Made by a program: the position numbers and the translations under genes. DNA of 29,290 nt from CAZGUX01 sp046160045. GTDB taxonomy: Bacteria > Acidobacteriota > Terriglobia > Bryobacterales > Bryobacteraceae. Positions 14,241 to 23,151 of the stretch are shown here, piece after piece. The stretch spans positions 1-29,290 of the forward strand of contig JBJXGR010000446.1 in assembly GCA_046160045.1 (NCBI GenBank), in the 5' to 3' direction. Each line of letters starts with the position of its first letter. Within the stretch, counting starts at the first letter, position 1. The notes below the pieces were generated by a model. The model searched no databases and had not been told where the DNA came from. It saw only the letters and a list, made by a program, of their open reading frames with translations.

Positions 14241-15272
14241 ATGCAAATCAAAGCCGTCCTGCTCGTCATCAATGCCCTGCTCATCACCCTGGTCGCCGCA
14301 CAAACGCCGCCCGCGCCACAGAACGTGGACCGGGTCCTCCGTTTTGCTCACACCGGCAGCGAACAGGGATTCCAGGAGATCGCGACGCTGATCCGCTCGA
14401 TGACCGATATTCGGAAGCTTTCGTTCGAAGAAACTCCGAAGGGGCTGGCGGTGAGCGGAACCCCTGGCCAGGTGGCGTTGGCCGAATGGCTGTTTTACGA
14501 GTTGGATCAATCGGGTGATCGGCAGCTTCCATGGCGGGAATACCGTATCTCCGATGATGGGACGGACTCCGTCCGGCTGTTCTATCTGAAACACTCTCGC
14601 AAGCCGGAGCAACTTCAGGAGGTCGCCACCGTGGTCCGCACGACTGCGGAGATCCGGCGTCTCTTCACCTGCAACGGGCCGAACGCAATTGCCGCGCGAG
14701 GAACGGCGGAACAGATGAGGCTCGCGGAGTGGCTGGTAAACCGGCTGGATCAACCTTCAGCCCAGCCGCTGCGGCCCGCCGCGGTTCCCTACCAGATGAG
14801 CAACACCGGCCGAGACGTCGTAACGGTCTTCTACCTGCCCCACGTCGAGGCGGGGCAGGCTCTCCAGGAAACCGCCGTGATCGTCCGGCTCCTGGCCGAT
14901 ATGCGTTGGGTCTTTCTCTGCAATGCGACGAAGGCCATGACCGTTCGAGGGTCGGCCGAACAGATCAAGCTGGCGGAGTGGCTGGTGAATGAGTTCAATC
15001 AGCCGGCGGATCGGGAGGGCCTGCAACGGGACAAGCAGCCCCACGCTGCGTGCGAATACCGGTTTCCCGGCAGTAGCGACGACTTGGTCCGCGTGTTTCA
15101 CCTGGCCCGGACGCAGGCTCCACCTCGTCTTCAAGACATCGCCACCCGAGTGCGCGTCGGGTCTCAGGTGCGAAGGATCTTCACGTTCACCAACGGGCCA
15201 GCCATCGCGTTGCGTGGGACTTCGAACCAACTCGCACAGGCGCAGCGTTTGGTCAAAGAACACGATCAGTAA
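14241..15272 (+). CDS. Exported protein with four secretin-N-like repeats
   Basis: A signal peptide (residues 1-20, ending LVAA before QTPP) is followed by four homologous ~65-residue units at about 31-90, 107-172, 188-252 and 278-343. Each runs from a VxxFYL-type strand, through LQEVATxVR and an IRRLFTxN segment, to RGTAEQxxLAEWLVNxLDQ. The unit resembles the secretin N-domain (NolW-like) fold. The C-terminal secretin channel domain is absent, so it cannot form an outer-membrane pore itself. The ATG at 14241 has AAGGAG at 14221-14226, somewhat far at 14 bases. It is divergent from the PSD1 gene with 96 bases between. Similar repeat-only proteins occur in Acidobacteria as far as I recall; the function is unknown. 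Confidence 0.8.
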   Translation: MQIKAVLLVINALLITLVAAQTPPAPQNVDRVLRFAHTGSEQGFQEIATLIRSMTDIRKLSFEETPKGLAVSGTPGQVALAEWLFYELDQSGDRQLPWREYRISDDGTDSVRLFYLKHSRKPEQLQEVATVVRTTAEIRRLFTCNGPNAIAARGTAEQMRLAEWLVNRLDQPSAQPLRPAAVPYQMSNTGRDVVTVFYLPHVEAGQALQETAVIVRLLADMRWVFLCNATKAMTVRGSAEQIKLAEWLVNEFNQPADREGLQRDKQPHAACEYRFPGSSDDLVRVFHLARTQAPPRLQDIATRVRVGSQVRRIFTFTNGPAIALRGTSNQLAQAQRLVKEHDQ

Positions 15273-15275
15273 TCG

Positions 15276-15316
15276 GAGCCGCGACTCTTCAGAGCCGCGA
15301 CCGTCAGGGAGCGGTG
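15276..15316. repeat. Dispersed repeat element with duplicated GAGCCGCGAC
   Basis: GAGCCGCGAC occurs at 15276-15285 and again at 15292-15301, where it continues into CGTCAGGGAGCGG. On the other strand this reads as PLPDGRGSE when translated, a signature I know from interspersed elements mis-called as protein in acidobacterial and planctomycete genomes. The element begins three bases after the stop of the secretin-N-like gene. Only this copy is evident in the window. Confidence 0.5.
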
Positions 15317-15446
15317 GCCCGATTGGTGGCTGTCCCCGGTTTTTCACAGCCTGGCGGACCGGCGCCCGATGGACCTGCGGTCCGGACAGAAAGCCCTCCC
15401 TTGCGGTCGGGCCTCGGATGATGCCGCCGCGGGTACGATAAGAACC

Positions 15447-15677
15447 ATGGGCTTCTCCTTGTGGCTGGACCGCGAACTCGCATGGGCGCAAGGGACCAGC
15501 GAGTACCGCGCCATGGGCACCGCCGTCGTCGCCGCCACCGATCTCTTTCACCACCGCGACTTCCGCTCCCGCCGGCGCCTGCCGCATCTGCCGCCATCCA
15601 CCTATCAGGGAATGTTCGCCTCGGTCGGGGAGCTCAACCTGCAACTCAAACGTCGCCGGAAGCGAAGCCGGCCCTGA
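15447..15677 (+). CDS. Possible small hypothetical protein
   Basis: A 76-residue ORF starting MGFSLWLDRELAWAQGTSEY and ending in a basic tail (NLQLKRRRKRSRP). It occupies a stretch between the dispersed repeat and the convergent aas gene and abuts aas at its stop (15675-15677, next to 15678). There is no clear ribosome binding site and no family recognised. The mixed composition with Trp, acidic and basic residues is more protein-like than a shadow frame, but this is a weak call. Confidence 0.4.
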   Translation: MGFSLWLDRELAWAQGTSEYRAMGTAVVAATDLFHHRDFRSRRRLPHLPPSTYQGMFASVGELNLQLKRRRKRSRP

Positions 15678-17819
15678 TCAGGCGGTCTCCGCCTGTTGGG
15701 CAAGAGCCTTCAGCGCCAGATAATCGAACTTTCCGCTGCCGAGACGCGGGAGTTTCTCCAGGTGGTGAATGCGGCGGGCCACCGCCACTTCGGGCAGGCC
15801 AAGGCTGCGCGCCGCCTCGATCAGCGCGTCGCGGCGGAGACCGGCCGCTTCGCTGAACAGGACGATTAGCTCGCCGCGCTTGCCGTCGGCGACGATGGTC
15901 GCGGCGTGCGCCTTCTGTGGGGCCGCCGCTGCTGCGATCTTTTCAACGACTTCAAGCGAAACCATTTCGCCGGCCACCTTGGCAAAGCGCTTGACCCGTT
16001 CGAGAATCCGGATGAACCCTCGTTCGTCGATCTCGACGACATCTCCCGTGTCGTACCAGCCCGGGCCAAATTCTGACTCCGGCGGCTGAATCACGCCGGG
16101 GCGGTCGTGTTTCAGGTAGCCGAGCATGATGTTGGGCCCTCGAACGTGCAGGACGCCGCCCTGGTGCAGGCCGTCGATGGTCGTCAACCGGTAGTCCATG
16201 CCGGGCATCAGCCTGCCGACCGTTCCTTCCCGGAAGAACATCGGCGAGTTGGCCGAGATCACCGGACTGCACTCGGTGGCGCCATAGCCCTCGATGATGC
16301 GCAGACCGAACTTGTCGTAATAGGTTCTCCGGACTTCGGCGGAGAGCTTTTCGGCGCCGGCGACCACATAACGAATGTTGTAGAAGTCGTACGGATGGGC
16401 GAATTTCGCGTAGTTCGCCAGGAAGGTGCCGGTGCCGAAAATCACCGTTGCGTCGCGATCGTAGGCCAATTCCGGAACCAGCCGGTAATGCAGCGGCGAG
16501 GGGTACAGAAACAGCCGCGCGCCCGCCAGCAGCGGAGTCAACACTCCGGCCGTGAGACCGAAGGAGTGGAACATCGGAAGCGCCAGAAAGAACTTGTCCC
16601 GGTTGGAGAACTCGATGACGGATGAGAACTGCGCGATGTTCGAGAGAAGATTGCGATGACTGAGGACCACCCCCTTGGGACGGCCTTCGGAACCTGATGT
16701 GAACAACACGAGTGCGGGCTCATCCGGGCTAACCGGTTTGCGGATGGATCGCGGATTCCAGAGCGCCCACAGCATCAGCCAGACCTTGTCGCCGAGGCCA
16801 AACATGGGGCGCAGGTCCTCCAGGTGGACCACCCGGACCTTCGTGAGCTGTGCCACCTTGTCGGTGAGCTTGCCCTTCTCCAGGAAAGCCCGTGAGGTGA
16901 TCACCAGCTTGATCTTTGCCGTCTCGATCGCGCTTTGCATTCCATCGACGCCGGATGTGTAATTGAGCATCGCGGGGATACGGCGCGTCGCGAACATCCC
17001 CAGCAGCAGGCTGACCGAGGGAGCGGCGTTGGGCATCAGCACGCCCACAGTCTCGCCCTCGGCGGAAAGCTTGCCGACGAGGCGGCCGAGAGCGAGCGAC
17101 GCCTTGACCAGGTGTCCGTACGTCTCCGGCGCGAAGCGCACATCCTCGATCATGGAGGCGCCGCGGCCGTGCAGGGCGACGGCATCCATAAACCGGTCAT
17201 AGATCGACGTGATTGGCTGCGACGACGCCGTCCAGTCTTCGAAATAGCGCCGCAACTGCTCGCTGGCCAGGCGACGCCGCTCCCGGCCCGTGCGCGCTTC
17301 CGGCATCGGCAGTTGCCGCAACGGATGGACGGTGATGGTGACGTCGGGCCGCCATTTCTTGGGAAACGGAAATCGAGCGCGGCCGAAAAAGGAATGGCAG
17401 GCGCCGTCAATGTACACCGGCAGCAGCCACGCGCCGGTCTTGGCCGCCAGGAACGCCGGCCCGTCGTACATCTTCATCACCCGGCCGGTGACCGTGATGC
17501 GGCCTTCCGGAAAGATCGCGACGGGCTTCCCGGCTTCAATAGCGTGCACCATCGCCTTCATCGCCATCGGGCTCGCGGCGTCCACTTCCACGAAGTCGAT
17601 CAGCGGCAGCAGATATTTGAACGGAGGCCTGCGGGCGATGGTCGTGTGCACGATCCAGGTGGGCCGGAACGGGAAGAGCAGCCCGAGCAGGATTCCGTCG
17701 AAAAACGACTGGTGGTTGCTCACGATCAGGGTGCGCTCAGGGAGTTGTTTGGGCAGTTCCCCTTGATGTTTCAGGCGGAACAGGATCCGCACCAGGACGT
17801 ACGCGAGTGCTCTGATCAT
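15678..17819 (-). CDS. aas: Acyltransferase / acyl-ACP synthetase fusion (Aas type)
   Basis: This 713-residue two-domain enzyme matches E. coli Aas (719). Residues 1-200 are a PlsC-type 1-acylglycerol-phosphate acyltransferase with NHQSFFD (35-41, the HX4D motif) and FPEGR (103-107). Residues ~205-713 are an AMP-forming acyl-activating domain with LFTSGSEGRPKG (372-383), GYGATECSP (511-519), WYDTGDVVEID, RVKRFAKVAGEMVS and the C-terminal lysine in LPRLGSGKFDY. Such enzymes re-acylate lysophospholipids at the inner membrane using fatty acids activated on ACP. There is no fused LplT-type transporter. Its start lies six bases after the stop of the upstream DtxR-family gene, so the two form one transcription unit. 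Confidence 0.9.
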   Translation of the reverse strand: MIRALAYVLVRILFRLKHQGELPKQLPERTLIVSNHQSFFDGILLGLLFPFRPTWIVHTTIARRPPFKYLLPLIDFVEVDAASPMAMKAMVHAIEAGKPVAIFPEGRITVTGRVMKMYDGPAFLAAKTGAWLLPVYIDGACHSFFGRARFPFPKKWRPDVTITVHPLRQLPMPEARTGRERRRLASEQLRRYFEDWTASSQPITSIYDRFMDAVALHGRGASMIEDVRFAPETYGHLVKASLALGRLVGKLSAEGETVGVLMPNAAPSVSLLLGMFATRRIPAMLNYTSGVDGMQSAIETAKIKLVITSRAFLEKGKLTDKVAQLTKVRVVHLEDLRPMFGLGDKVWLMLWALWNPRSIRKPVSPDEPALVLFTSGSEGRPKGVVLSHRNLLSNIAQFSSVIEFSNRDKFFLALPMFHSFGLTAGVLTPLLAGARLFLYPSPLHYRLVPELAYDRDATVIFGTGTFLANYAKFAHPYDFYNIRYVVAGAEKLSAEVRRTYYDKFGLRIIEGYGATECSPVISANSPMFFREGTVGRLMPGMDYRLTTIDGLHQGGVLHVRGPNIMLGYLKHDRPGVIQPPESEFGPGWYDTGDVVEIDERGFIRILERVKRFAKVAGEMVSLEVVEKIAAAAAPQKAHAATIVADGKRGELIVLFSEAAGLRRDALIEAARSLGLPEVAVARRIHHLEKLPRLGSGKFDYLALKALAQQAETA

Positions 17820-17825
17820 GATGGT

Positions 17826-18482
17826 TCAGGCCGGGCGGACCCAGACTTTTGCCGCGACGGGAGAGCCAAGCTGCAGGGGACGGCCATCGACGGAGAGGGT
17901 GAGGGTCTCGTCGTAGTTGCGGGCCACGACATCCAAAGCGACGCCCGGCCGCAGGCCGACGCCTTCCAGAAACTCGAGCAGCTTGCGGTCCCGCTCGAAG
18001 ACGCTCGCGACCGCGACACGCGCCGGGGCCAGCGCTTCGGAAAGCGGCGTCAACCCTTGGCCTCGCCGTTGTTGCGGAGTGTCAAGACCCAGTTGATTGC
18101 CGTGCGGGCACGGTGCGCCTGCGCCCAGTCTTTCCTTCAGGCGAAGCTCGAAATCCGCCGACACAGCGTGCTCGAGCTGTTCCGCCTCGTCATGGACCTT
18201 GAACCACTCCATCCCGAAGATCTCCGTCAGCATGCGTTCGATCAGATGATGACGAAACAGGAGGCGGTTGGCGATCTCGCGCCCGTCGGCCGAGAGCGTG
18301 ATGTGGCCTTCGCGGGAGACGTGGATCAGGCTGTCCCGCTTCAGGCGGCGAATCGCCATCGTCACCGCCGGCGCCGACACGTTCAACCAGCGGCTAAGCG
18401 TGGCCGCGATGACGGTTTCGCCCTCGGATTCGGCTTCCGCGATCGCCTTCAGATAGTTCTCCTTGGAGACAGTGATCTTCAC
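17826..18482 (-). CDS. DtxR/MntR-family metal-dependent repressor
   Basis: The protein has 218 residues. An N-terminal winged helix (SKENYLKAIAEAE, AATLSRWLNVSAPAVTMAIRRLKRDSLI) is followed by the dimerisation and metal domain (RHHLIERMLTEIFGMEWFKVHDEAEQLEHAVS). The C-terminal SH3/FeoA-like domain starts near residue 140. The histidine and glutamate ligands of the DtxR ancillary and primary sites are recognisable, but the position of DtxR Cys102 is Glu here, so Mn2+ or Fe2+ specificity is unclear. CPHGN in the middle is typical of the family. It lies directly upstream of aas on the same strand, an odd partner for a metal regulator. Confidence 0.88.
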   Translation of the reverse strand: MKITVSKENYLKAIAEAESEGETVIAATLSRWLNVSAPAVTMAIRRLKRDSLIHVSREGHITLSADGREIANRLLFRHHLIERMLTEIFGMEWFKVHDEAEQLEHAVSADFELRLKERLGAGAPCPHGNQLGLDTPQQRRGQGLTPLSEALAPARVAVASVFERDRKLLEFLEGVGLRPGVALDVVARNYDETLTLSVDGRPLQLGSPVAAKVWVRPA

Positions 18483-18514
18483 GCTTCCTCGATTGTAACG
18501 CGCAAGCGCTGCCG

Positions 18515-18595
18515 CCCCGAGCGTCAGCGAGGGGGTTGCGTTTGATCCGTCGAAGTCGAGGGGCGAGTTGAAGCTCGCAGCAGCTTGAAAGGCTG
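18515..18595. repeat. Composite of small hairpins, probable dispersed repeat
   Basis: Within the 18483-18638 gap lie CCCCGAGCGTCAGCGAGGGG (18515-18534), GCGAG/CTCGC around TTGAAG (18563-18578), and CAGC/GCTG around TTGAAAG (18581-18595). The paired hairpins with TTGAA-type loops and the GCGTCAGCGAGG motif resemble noncoding interspersed elements I associate with Bryobacterales genomes. They could also serve as a weak terminator between the aminotransferase and dtxR genes; no T-run follows. Confidence 0.4.
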
Positions 18596-18638
18596 TCTGG
18601 GCCGCGTTCGGATGGAGTTGACCGGCAGGGAGGCCTCG

Positions 18639-19565
18639 TCAGGGCAGCCGATCGAGATACTGTCTCACGAAATCGCAGCCCACCTCCGCGATGTAGGCGT
18701 CGATCAGGCGTTTGGTGACCGGACCCGGCGCGCGGCCGTCGCCGACCTTGGCGCCGTTGAAACTGCGGACACCGGCGATGCAGAGGCTCGTGGAGGTCAG
18801 GAACATCTCGTCGGCATTGGCCGCGTCGAACAGATCGATGTCGCCCTCAATTACTGCAATGCCGAGTTGGCGCGCGAGATCGAGCGTCATCTGACGGCTG
18901 ATGCCGGGTAGGACATACCGCTCGCTCGGGGTATAGAGCACGCCCTCGCGAACGATAAAGATGTTGCTGCCGATCCCTTCGGCAAGATTTCCGTTGGCGT
19001 CGAGCAGGAGCGCCCAGCCCTCCGGATCGTGCGCTTTCACCGACTGCTCGGCCACGATCATGTTCAGGTAGTTGTGCGTCTTCGCGCGAGGGCTGAGCAT
19101 GTCCGGCGCGATGCGGCGCTGTGCGGGCGTCCACACGTCAAGGCCGTCGCGAAACTGCCGCGCGCGCGCCTTGAGCGGCAGCGGCGTGCATTCGACGACG
19201 ACGTTGGGACCCTGATGCTCGGGCAGTTCATCGGCGATCGGATCGACGCCGCGGCTGACGCGCTGGCCGATCCACCAATCGCCCGCCGCCGCGCGCAGAG
19301 GTTCGTTGCGCGCGACAATCTGCTCCGACACGTCGATCATCTCCTGCGGACTCATGCCGGGATCCAGGCGCACGTAACGCAGGGAGCGATAGAGGCGGTC
19401 AATGTGCTCCTTGAGCCGGAAGAGGCGGCCGTTAAAGGTGCGGGTCATGTCAAAGACACCGTCGCCGTACCTCCAACTCCGGTCCCGGAACGGGATGAGC
19501 ACCTGATTCTCGGGCATGAACTTGCCGTTGAACCAGGCGGTGCGGAAGGCGGTCGGCTGTGTCAT
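18639..19565 (-). CDS. Class IV PLP-dependent aminotransferase (branched-chain / D-amino-acid type)
   Basis: This is a fold-type IV aminotransferase of 308 residues. It starts with WFNGKFMPENQVLIPFRDRSWRYGDGVFD, typical of the group. The PLP lysine is K162 in SPRAKTHNYLN, the conserved glutamate is E196 in NLAEGIGSNIF, and the phosphate-binding threonines are in FLTSTSLCI. These residues are shared by branched-chain aminotransferase (IlvE), D-alanine aminotransferase and aminodeoxychorismate lyase. Overall length and the SERYVLPGISRQMTLDLA segment favour IlvE-like enzymes, but substrate specificity cannot be fixed from sequence reading. It is preceded by a 65-base gap after the first TonB receptor and probably has its own promoter there. 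Confidence 0.88.
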   Translation of the reverse strand: MTQPTAFRTAWFNGKFMPENQVLIPFRDRSWRYGDGVFDMTRTFNGRLFRLKEHIDRLYRSLRYVRLDPGMSPQEMIDVSEQIVARNEPLRAAAGDWWIGQRVSRGVDPIADELPEHQGPNVVVECTPLPLKARARQFRDGLDVWTPAQRRIAPDMLSPRAKTHNYLNMIVAEQSVKAHDPEGWALLLDANGNLAEGIGSNIFIVREGVLYTPSERYVLPGISRQMTLDLARQLGIAVIEGDIDLFDAANADEMFLTSTSLCIAGVRSFNGAKVGDGRAPGPVTKRLIDAYIAEVGCDFVRQYLDRLP

Positions 19566-19630
19566 AGGCGTGTTTGCTATCTTACCTGCCTGTTCGTATC
19601 CAGGAATCTACACTCATACCGATGCATAGA

Positions 19631-22600
19631 CTAGAATACGTACTTCAGGGCCACTTGCATCTGCCGCGCGCTGCCCGCGCTGAAGATCTTTCCGGTGTTT
19701 GCCAGTCCGATCTGCGTGGTGGGCACAGCTAGATTCACATGGTTGACCGCATTGAACATTTCCCACCGGAACTGAATCTGGTGCGATTCGAAGAGAGTGA
19801 AGTTCTTCATCAGGCCCAGGTCCAGGCCATGGAATCCAGGACCGTCAAGAATACCTAGTCCGGAGTTGCCGAACAGGGTCCGGGCCGGGGCGGCGAAGGC
19901 CGCGGGGTTAAACCAGAAATCGGCATTCGGGCTGTCGACAACCGGGTTCCCAACTTGGTTGGCGCGCGTGTTCAAGCCGTTCCCGAGAGTGGCTCCGGGA
20001 GTGATCATGGTTAGCGGCCGGCCGGAGGTGAGCTGATAGATGCTGGAGATCTGCCAGCCGCCGAGAACCAGGTCCACGGCTCGCGGCGTCTGGCTCAGGT
20101 ACCGCTTGCCCCGGCCGGCCGGAATCTCCCAGATGGCGTTGATGTTGAGGATGTGCTTGCGGTCCAGTCCCGAGCGCCCGCGATTGTAGCCTTGAGGCGC
20201 GAAGGGCGTCGCGAAGTCGCTGATGATGCTGTTGTCGCGGGCCGTCGCCGCGTAGCCGACGCCATTGTCAATCTGCTTGCCGCGCGCATACGACACCCCG
20301 AACGAAAGGCCGTCGGCGAAGCGCCGTTCCACCCGCAGTTGGCCGGAGTGGTAAATGCTGCTGGCGACGTTGCGATACAGATTGACGGTGGCGAAGACCG
20401 GGAACGGGCGAGCCGTCTGCAGGTTGGTGTAGTTGCCGGCCGGGACCTCGTTTTGCGGGCTGAGAGCGAACAGATCCGCTCCCTTTGTGCCCGCGTACGA
20501 TAGGGTCACCGCGGTCCGGAACGGCAGTTGCTTTTGAATCGAGACATTCCACTGGTGGATCTTCTCGACTGCCGCATCCAGGCCCGGACCCTGGACATTG
20601 CCGGCGTTGGCGAACGCGGTGGGGTTCGCGGGCCACAAGGTCTCCCAAGGCTGCAACGTCGTGCGGCTCAGGGTCTGAGTCTCGAGCGCCCAGTACGGAA
20701 GGCCGATGACCGAAGATCCTAGCGAGTTGCCCACCACGTCGCCCGCGAACAAACCGTAGCCTGCCCGCAACACCAGGTCGCCCCGGTTGGTCAGTCGCCA
20801 CGAAACGCCGAGACGAGGCGACAGGTAGTCGCGCCCGCCCACCAGTCCTCGCGGCGCTCCCGCCTGCGAGGCCGGCACCCACGAGTTCGGAAACGCCGCG
20901 GCGAAGAAGCGCGACACGGCGATCGCGGTCAAGTCCACCTGGCCGTTCTTGTCTTCGGCCGCCACCGCTTTGCCCAACTTCGGGTCGAAGCTCGTCCCGA
21001 TGCCGCGTACCGGCGACTTTTCATGCCAGTAGTCGAACCGCAGTCCCGCGCTGATGGTGACGCGAGGATGCACTTTCCAGAAGTCCTGGACGAACAGCGC
21101 CGAGTAGGGAGTGTGCGCCGTGCCGAAAAGCTCGATCGGGAAGTTCCGTTGCGCCGTGGCGCCGTACCCCAGCAGGTAATCAGCGAATCCGTCGCCCGTG
21201 TATTGGCCGTTGAACGTCCAACTCCCGTTGGCGGCCGCCGAAACATACCGCTGCCGGAAACGCTTCTCGTTGAAGTCGTAGCCGTACGTCAACGAATGCG
21301 TGCCGCGGATCAGGTTTATCGCGACCTTCGCGTTCCCTCCCCGGGGCAGGAAGGTACGCGGTGTGTCGGGATACGAAATCCCGGCATAACCAGTGAAATT
21401 GATCGTAGGAACGGTGAGCTGTCGTTCCCGCCCAAAGGTGGAAAACCCTTGAATCCCGGCTTCCTGGTTGAAGTTCTTGTCCCCGACGAATGGGCTCGAA
21501 TCCACCGTGTCGAAAATGTGGATTCCGGCGGTCGCGGTCAACAGCGTCGTCGGCGTGATCCCCCAGTTGTACGTTAGGCCGGCGCTATGGTTGTTGATGT
21601 CCATCTGCTTGTAGATGTCCGGCCGATAGCGCAACTGCCAGTTCCTGTTGTCGTTCTTGATCCAGCGTCCGCTCAGCCGCTGGTTGCTGGTCAGCTGATG
21701 ATCAAGCCGGACGATCACCTCGTAGCTGTCGTTGGGAAGCGCGCCCAAGGCTTTGAAGGTATTGTCCGGCGCGTTGGGCTGCAACACGTAGGGGAGAAAA
21801 TACCGCGAGGCGCCTGAGAATCGGGCGGCCGGAATCTGGTTTCCGGCAAACGGCTGGTTATTGTTCGCCGGATCGGTGACGGTGCGGCCTGACCGCGTGA
21901 AGTCCCCCGTGAGCATTTCCGGCCGGACGGTGAAGCTGTTATACACCTGTTCGGAGCGCACCCTCGTCACCTCGAACGCCGCGAAGAAGTGGGTCCGGTC
22001 CTTCCGAATCGGACCGCCCACCGTGGCCCCAAACTGGTTCCGCGCCAGCTTCGGCTTCCGCGCGCCGGGCCGTTTGACAAACGTGTTGAACGCATCCAGC
22101 TTTTCGTTCCGCAGGAACTCCCACACCGTGCCGTGCAAGGCATTCGTCCCGGACTTGATCACCATGTCCACCTGCAGGGGCTGCCGCCCCTGCTCGGCGC
22201 TGAAGTTCAGGGTTTGCACGCTCATCTCGGCGATGGCGTCCGAGTTCGGCACGCCCGAGGCGCCCTCCGTATGGCCGTTCGCCACGCTCACTCCGTCGAT
22301 CTCGAATTCCGTACGGTCGTCCCGCAGGCCCACTCCCGCGATCGAAGACCGGTCTGAGATCGTGATCACCCTCATGCCCGGAACCATGTTGATCAGTTGG
22401 AGAGGCGTGCGTCCATTGAGCGGGAGTTGCCGGATCTGGCGCTCCTGGACCGTGCTCTCCAGCGAGGCTTTCTCGGTCTGCATCAGCTCGGCCACTGCTT
22501 CGACATCCACTTTCTCCGAGACCGCGCCCACTTCGAGCACCGGTGAGACGCGACGGCGGTCGCCCACGGTGATTTCGGTCCGGGCCAAACTCCAGGTTTT

Positions 22601-22855
22601 GAACCCTGACAGTGAAACCGTCACCGAGTAGAAGCCTCGCGGCAGGGGGAAGATCTCAAACTGGCCTTCCGTGTTCGAAACCACCTCGCGCTTGAGGCCC
22701 GTATCGAGGTTAACGATCGAGACCTTGGCGCCGGTAACTACGGCGCCGCTCGCGTCAGCGACTTGCCCAACCACTGCGCCCTCTGTGCCGAGCTGGGCGT
22801 GAACAGGCATGAACACCATAAACAACAGGGTGACCGCGCGATGGAAGTGTCGCAT
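19631..22855 (-). CDS. Oar-like TonB-dependent receptor with carboxypeptidase-regulatory domain
   Basis: A 1074-residue outer membrane protein. Signal peptide at 1-20, then an Ig-like carboxypeptidase-regulatory domain at ~28-110 (VVGQVADASGAVVTGAKVSIVN, EGQFEIFPLPRGFYSVTVSLSGF). A plug domain follows at ~120-240 (RQIRQLPLNGRTPLQLINMVPGM, FEIDGVSVANG) and then a ~800-residue beta-barrel ending in the aromatic C-terminus QVALKYVF. The SGTNALHGTVWEFLRNEKLDAFN motif is typical of acidobacterial Oar/TonB receptors. Substrates are likely large, perhaps peptides or oligosaccharides, but are not predictable. A GAGGAGG-type ribosome binding site lies at about 22867-22873. It follows a second receptor of the same class on the same strand. 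Confidence 0.93.
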   Translation of the reverse strand: MRHFHRAVTLLFMVFMPVHAQLGTEGAVVGQVADASGAVVTGAKVSIVNLDTGLKREVVSNTEGQFEIFPLPRGFYSVTVSLSGFKTWSLARTEITVGDRRRVSPVLEVGAVSEKVDVEAVAELMQTEKASLESTVQERQIRQLPLNGRTPLQLINMVPGMRVITISDRSSIAGVGLRDDRTEFEIDGVSVANGHTEGASGVPNSDAIAEMSVQTLNFSAEQGRQPLQVDMVIKSGTNALHGTVWEFLRNEKLDAFNTFVKRPGARKPKLARNQFGATVGGPIRKDRTHFFAAFEVTRVRSEQVYNSFTVRPEMLTGDFTRSGRTVTDPANNNQPFAGNQIPAARFSGASRYFLPYVLQPNAPDNTFKALGALPNDSYEVIVRLDHQLTSNQRLSGRWIKNDNRNWQLRYRPDIYKQMDINNHSAGLTYNWGITPTTLLTATAGIHIFDTVDSSPFVGDKNFNQEAGIQGFSTFGRERQLTVPTINFTGYAGISYPDTPRTFLPRGGNAKVAINLIRGTHSLTYGYDFNEKRFRQRYVSAAANGSWTFNGQYTGDGFADYLLGYGATAQRNFPIELFGTAHTPYSALFVQDFWKVHPRVTISAGLRFDYWHEKSPVRGIGTSFDPKLGKAVAAEDKNGQVDLTAIAVSRFFAAAFPNSWVPASQAGAPRGLVGGRDYLSPRLGVSWRLTNRGDLVLRAGYGLFAGDVVGNSLGSSVIGLPYWALETQTLSRTTLQPWETLWPANPTAFANAGNVQGPGLDAAVEKIHQWNVSIQKQLPFRTAVTLSYAGTKGADLFALSPQNEVPAGNYTNLQTARPFPVFATVNLYRNVASSIYHSGQLRVERRFADGLSFGVSYARGKQIDNGVGYAATARDNSIISDFATPFAPQGYNRGRSGLDRKHILNINAIWEIPAGRGKRYLSQTPRAVDLVLGGWQISSIYQLTSGRPLTMITPGATLGNGLNTRANQVGNPVVDSPNADFWFNPAAFAAPARTLFGNSGLGILDGPGFHGLDLGLMKNFTLFESHQIQFRWEMFNAVNHVNLAVPTTQIGLANTGKIFSAGSARQMQVALKYVF

Positions 22856-23151
22856 CGTTTTTCGAGCCTCCTCAGGAGCCGATCTTTTTGGGAATCTTAT
22901 GTTCAGTCTTCATACAAAGGGTTCGCTTGTCAATCCAAGAGAACGCTTTAGGAAGCCTCCGCTCCCAGCGTTTCCACTGATCGTGGGCATTCGACTGACT
23001 GAATTCAAGATGTTCAAGGCTCAGTGTTCAAGGCCCAGTACTTCGGCGCAGTGGCCGCGCCGGGTCATGGAGACCAGACGGTCCTGCCTGCCTGGCGGAG
23101 ACGTCGAAAACCAGCCAGGGTCCGTGTCCGGCATTCCCCCTCAACTCGCAC
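22856..23151. other. 296-bp gap between the two receptor genes
   Basis: The gap contains the ribosome binding site of the downstream receptor, a TTGACA hexamer on the - strand (22928-22933) without a matching -10 box, and a near-perfect 14-bp tandem repeat (TGTTCAAGGCTCAG at 23011-23024, TGTTCAAGGCCCAG at 23025-23038). I see no gene here; short ORFs crossing it lack protein-like composition. Confidence 0.6.

Noticed and set aside
14145..14753. N-terminal extension of the PSD1-type protein to 14753
   Set aside because: The extra 203 codons are antisense to the secretin-N-like gene and show no homology, while ATG 14144 starts a proper signal peptide.
16935..18545. 536-codon + strand ORF opposite aas and dtxR
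   Set aside because: It is a shadow of two clearly recognisable - strand genes, with composition (His/Arg/Gln-rich) typical of antisense frames in GC-rich DNA.
22928..22933. TTGACA as the -35 box of the first receptor
   Set aside because: No acceptable -10 hexamer at 15-19 bases, so it was not called as a promoter.
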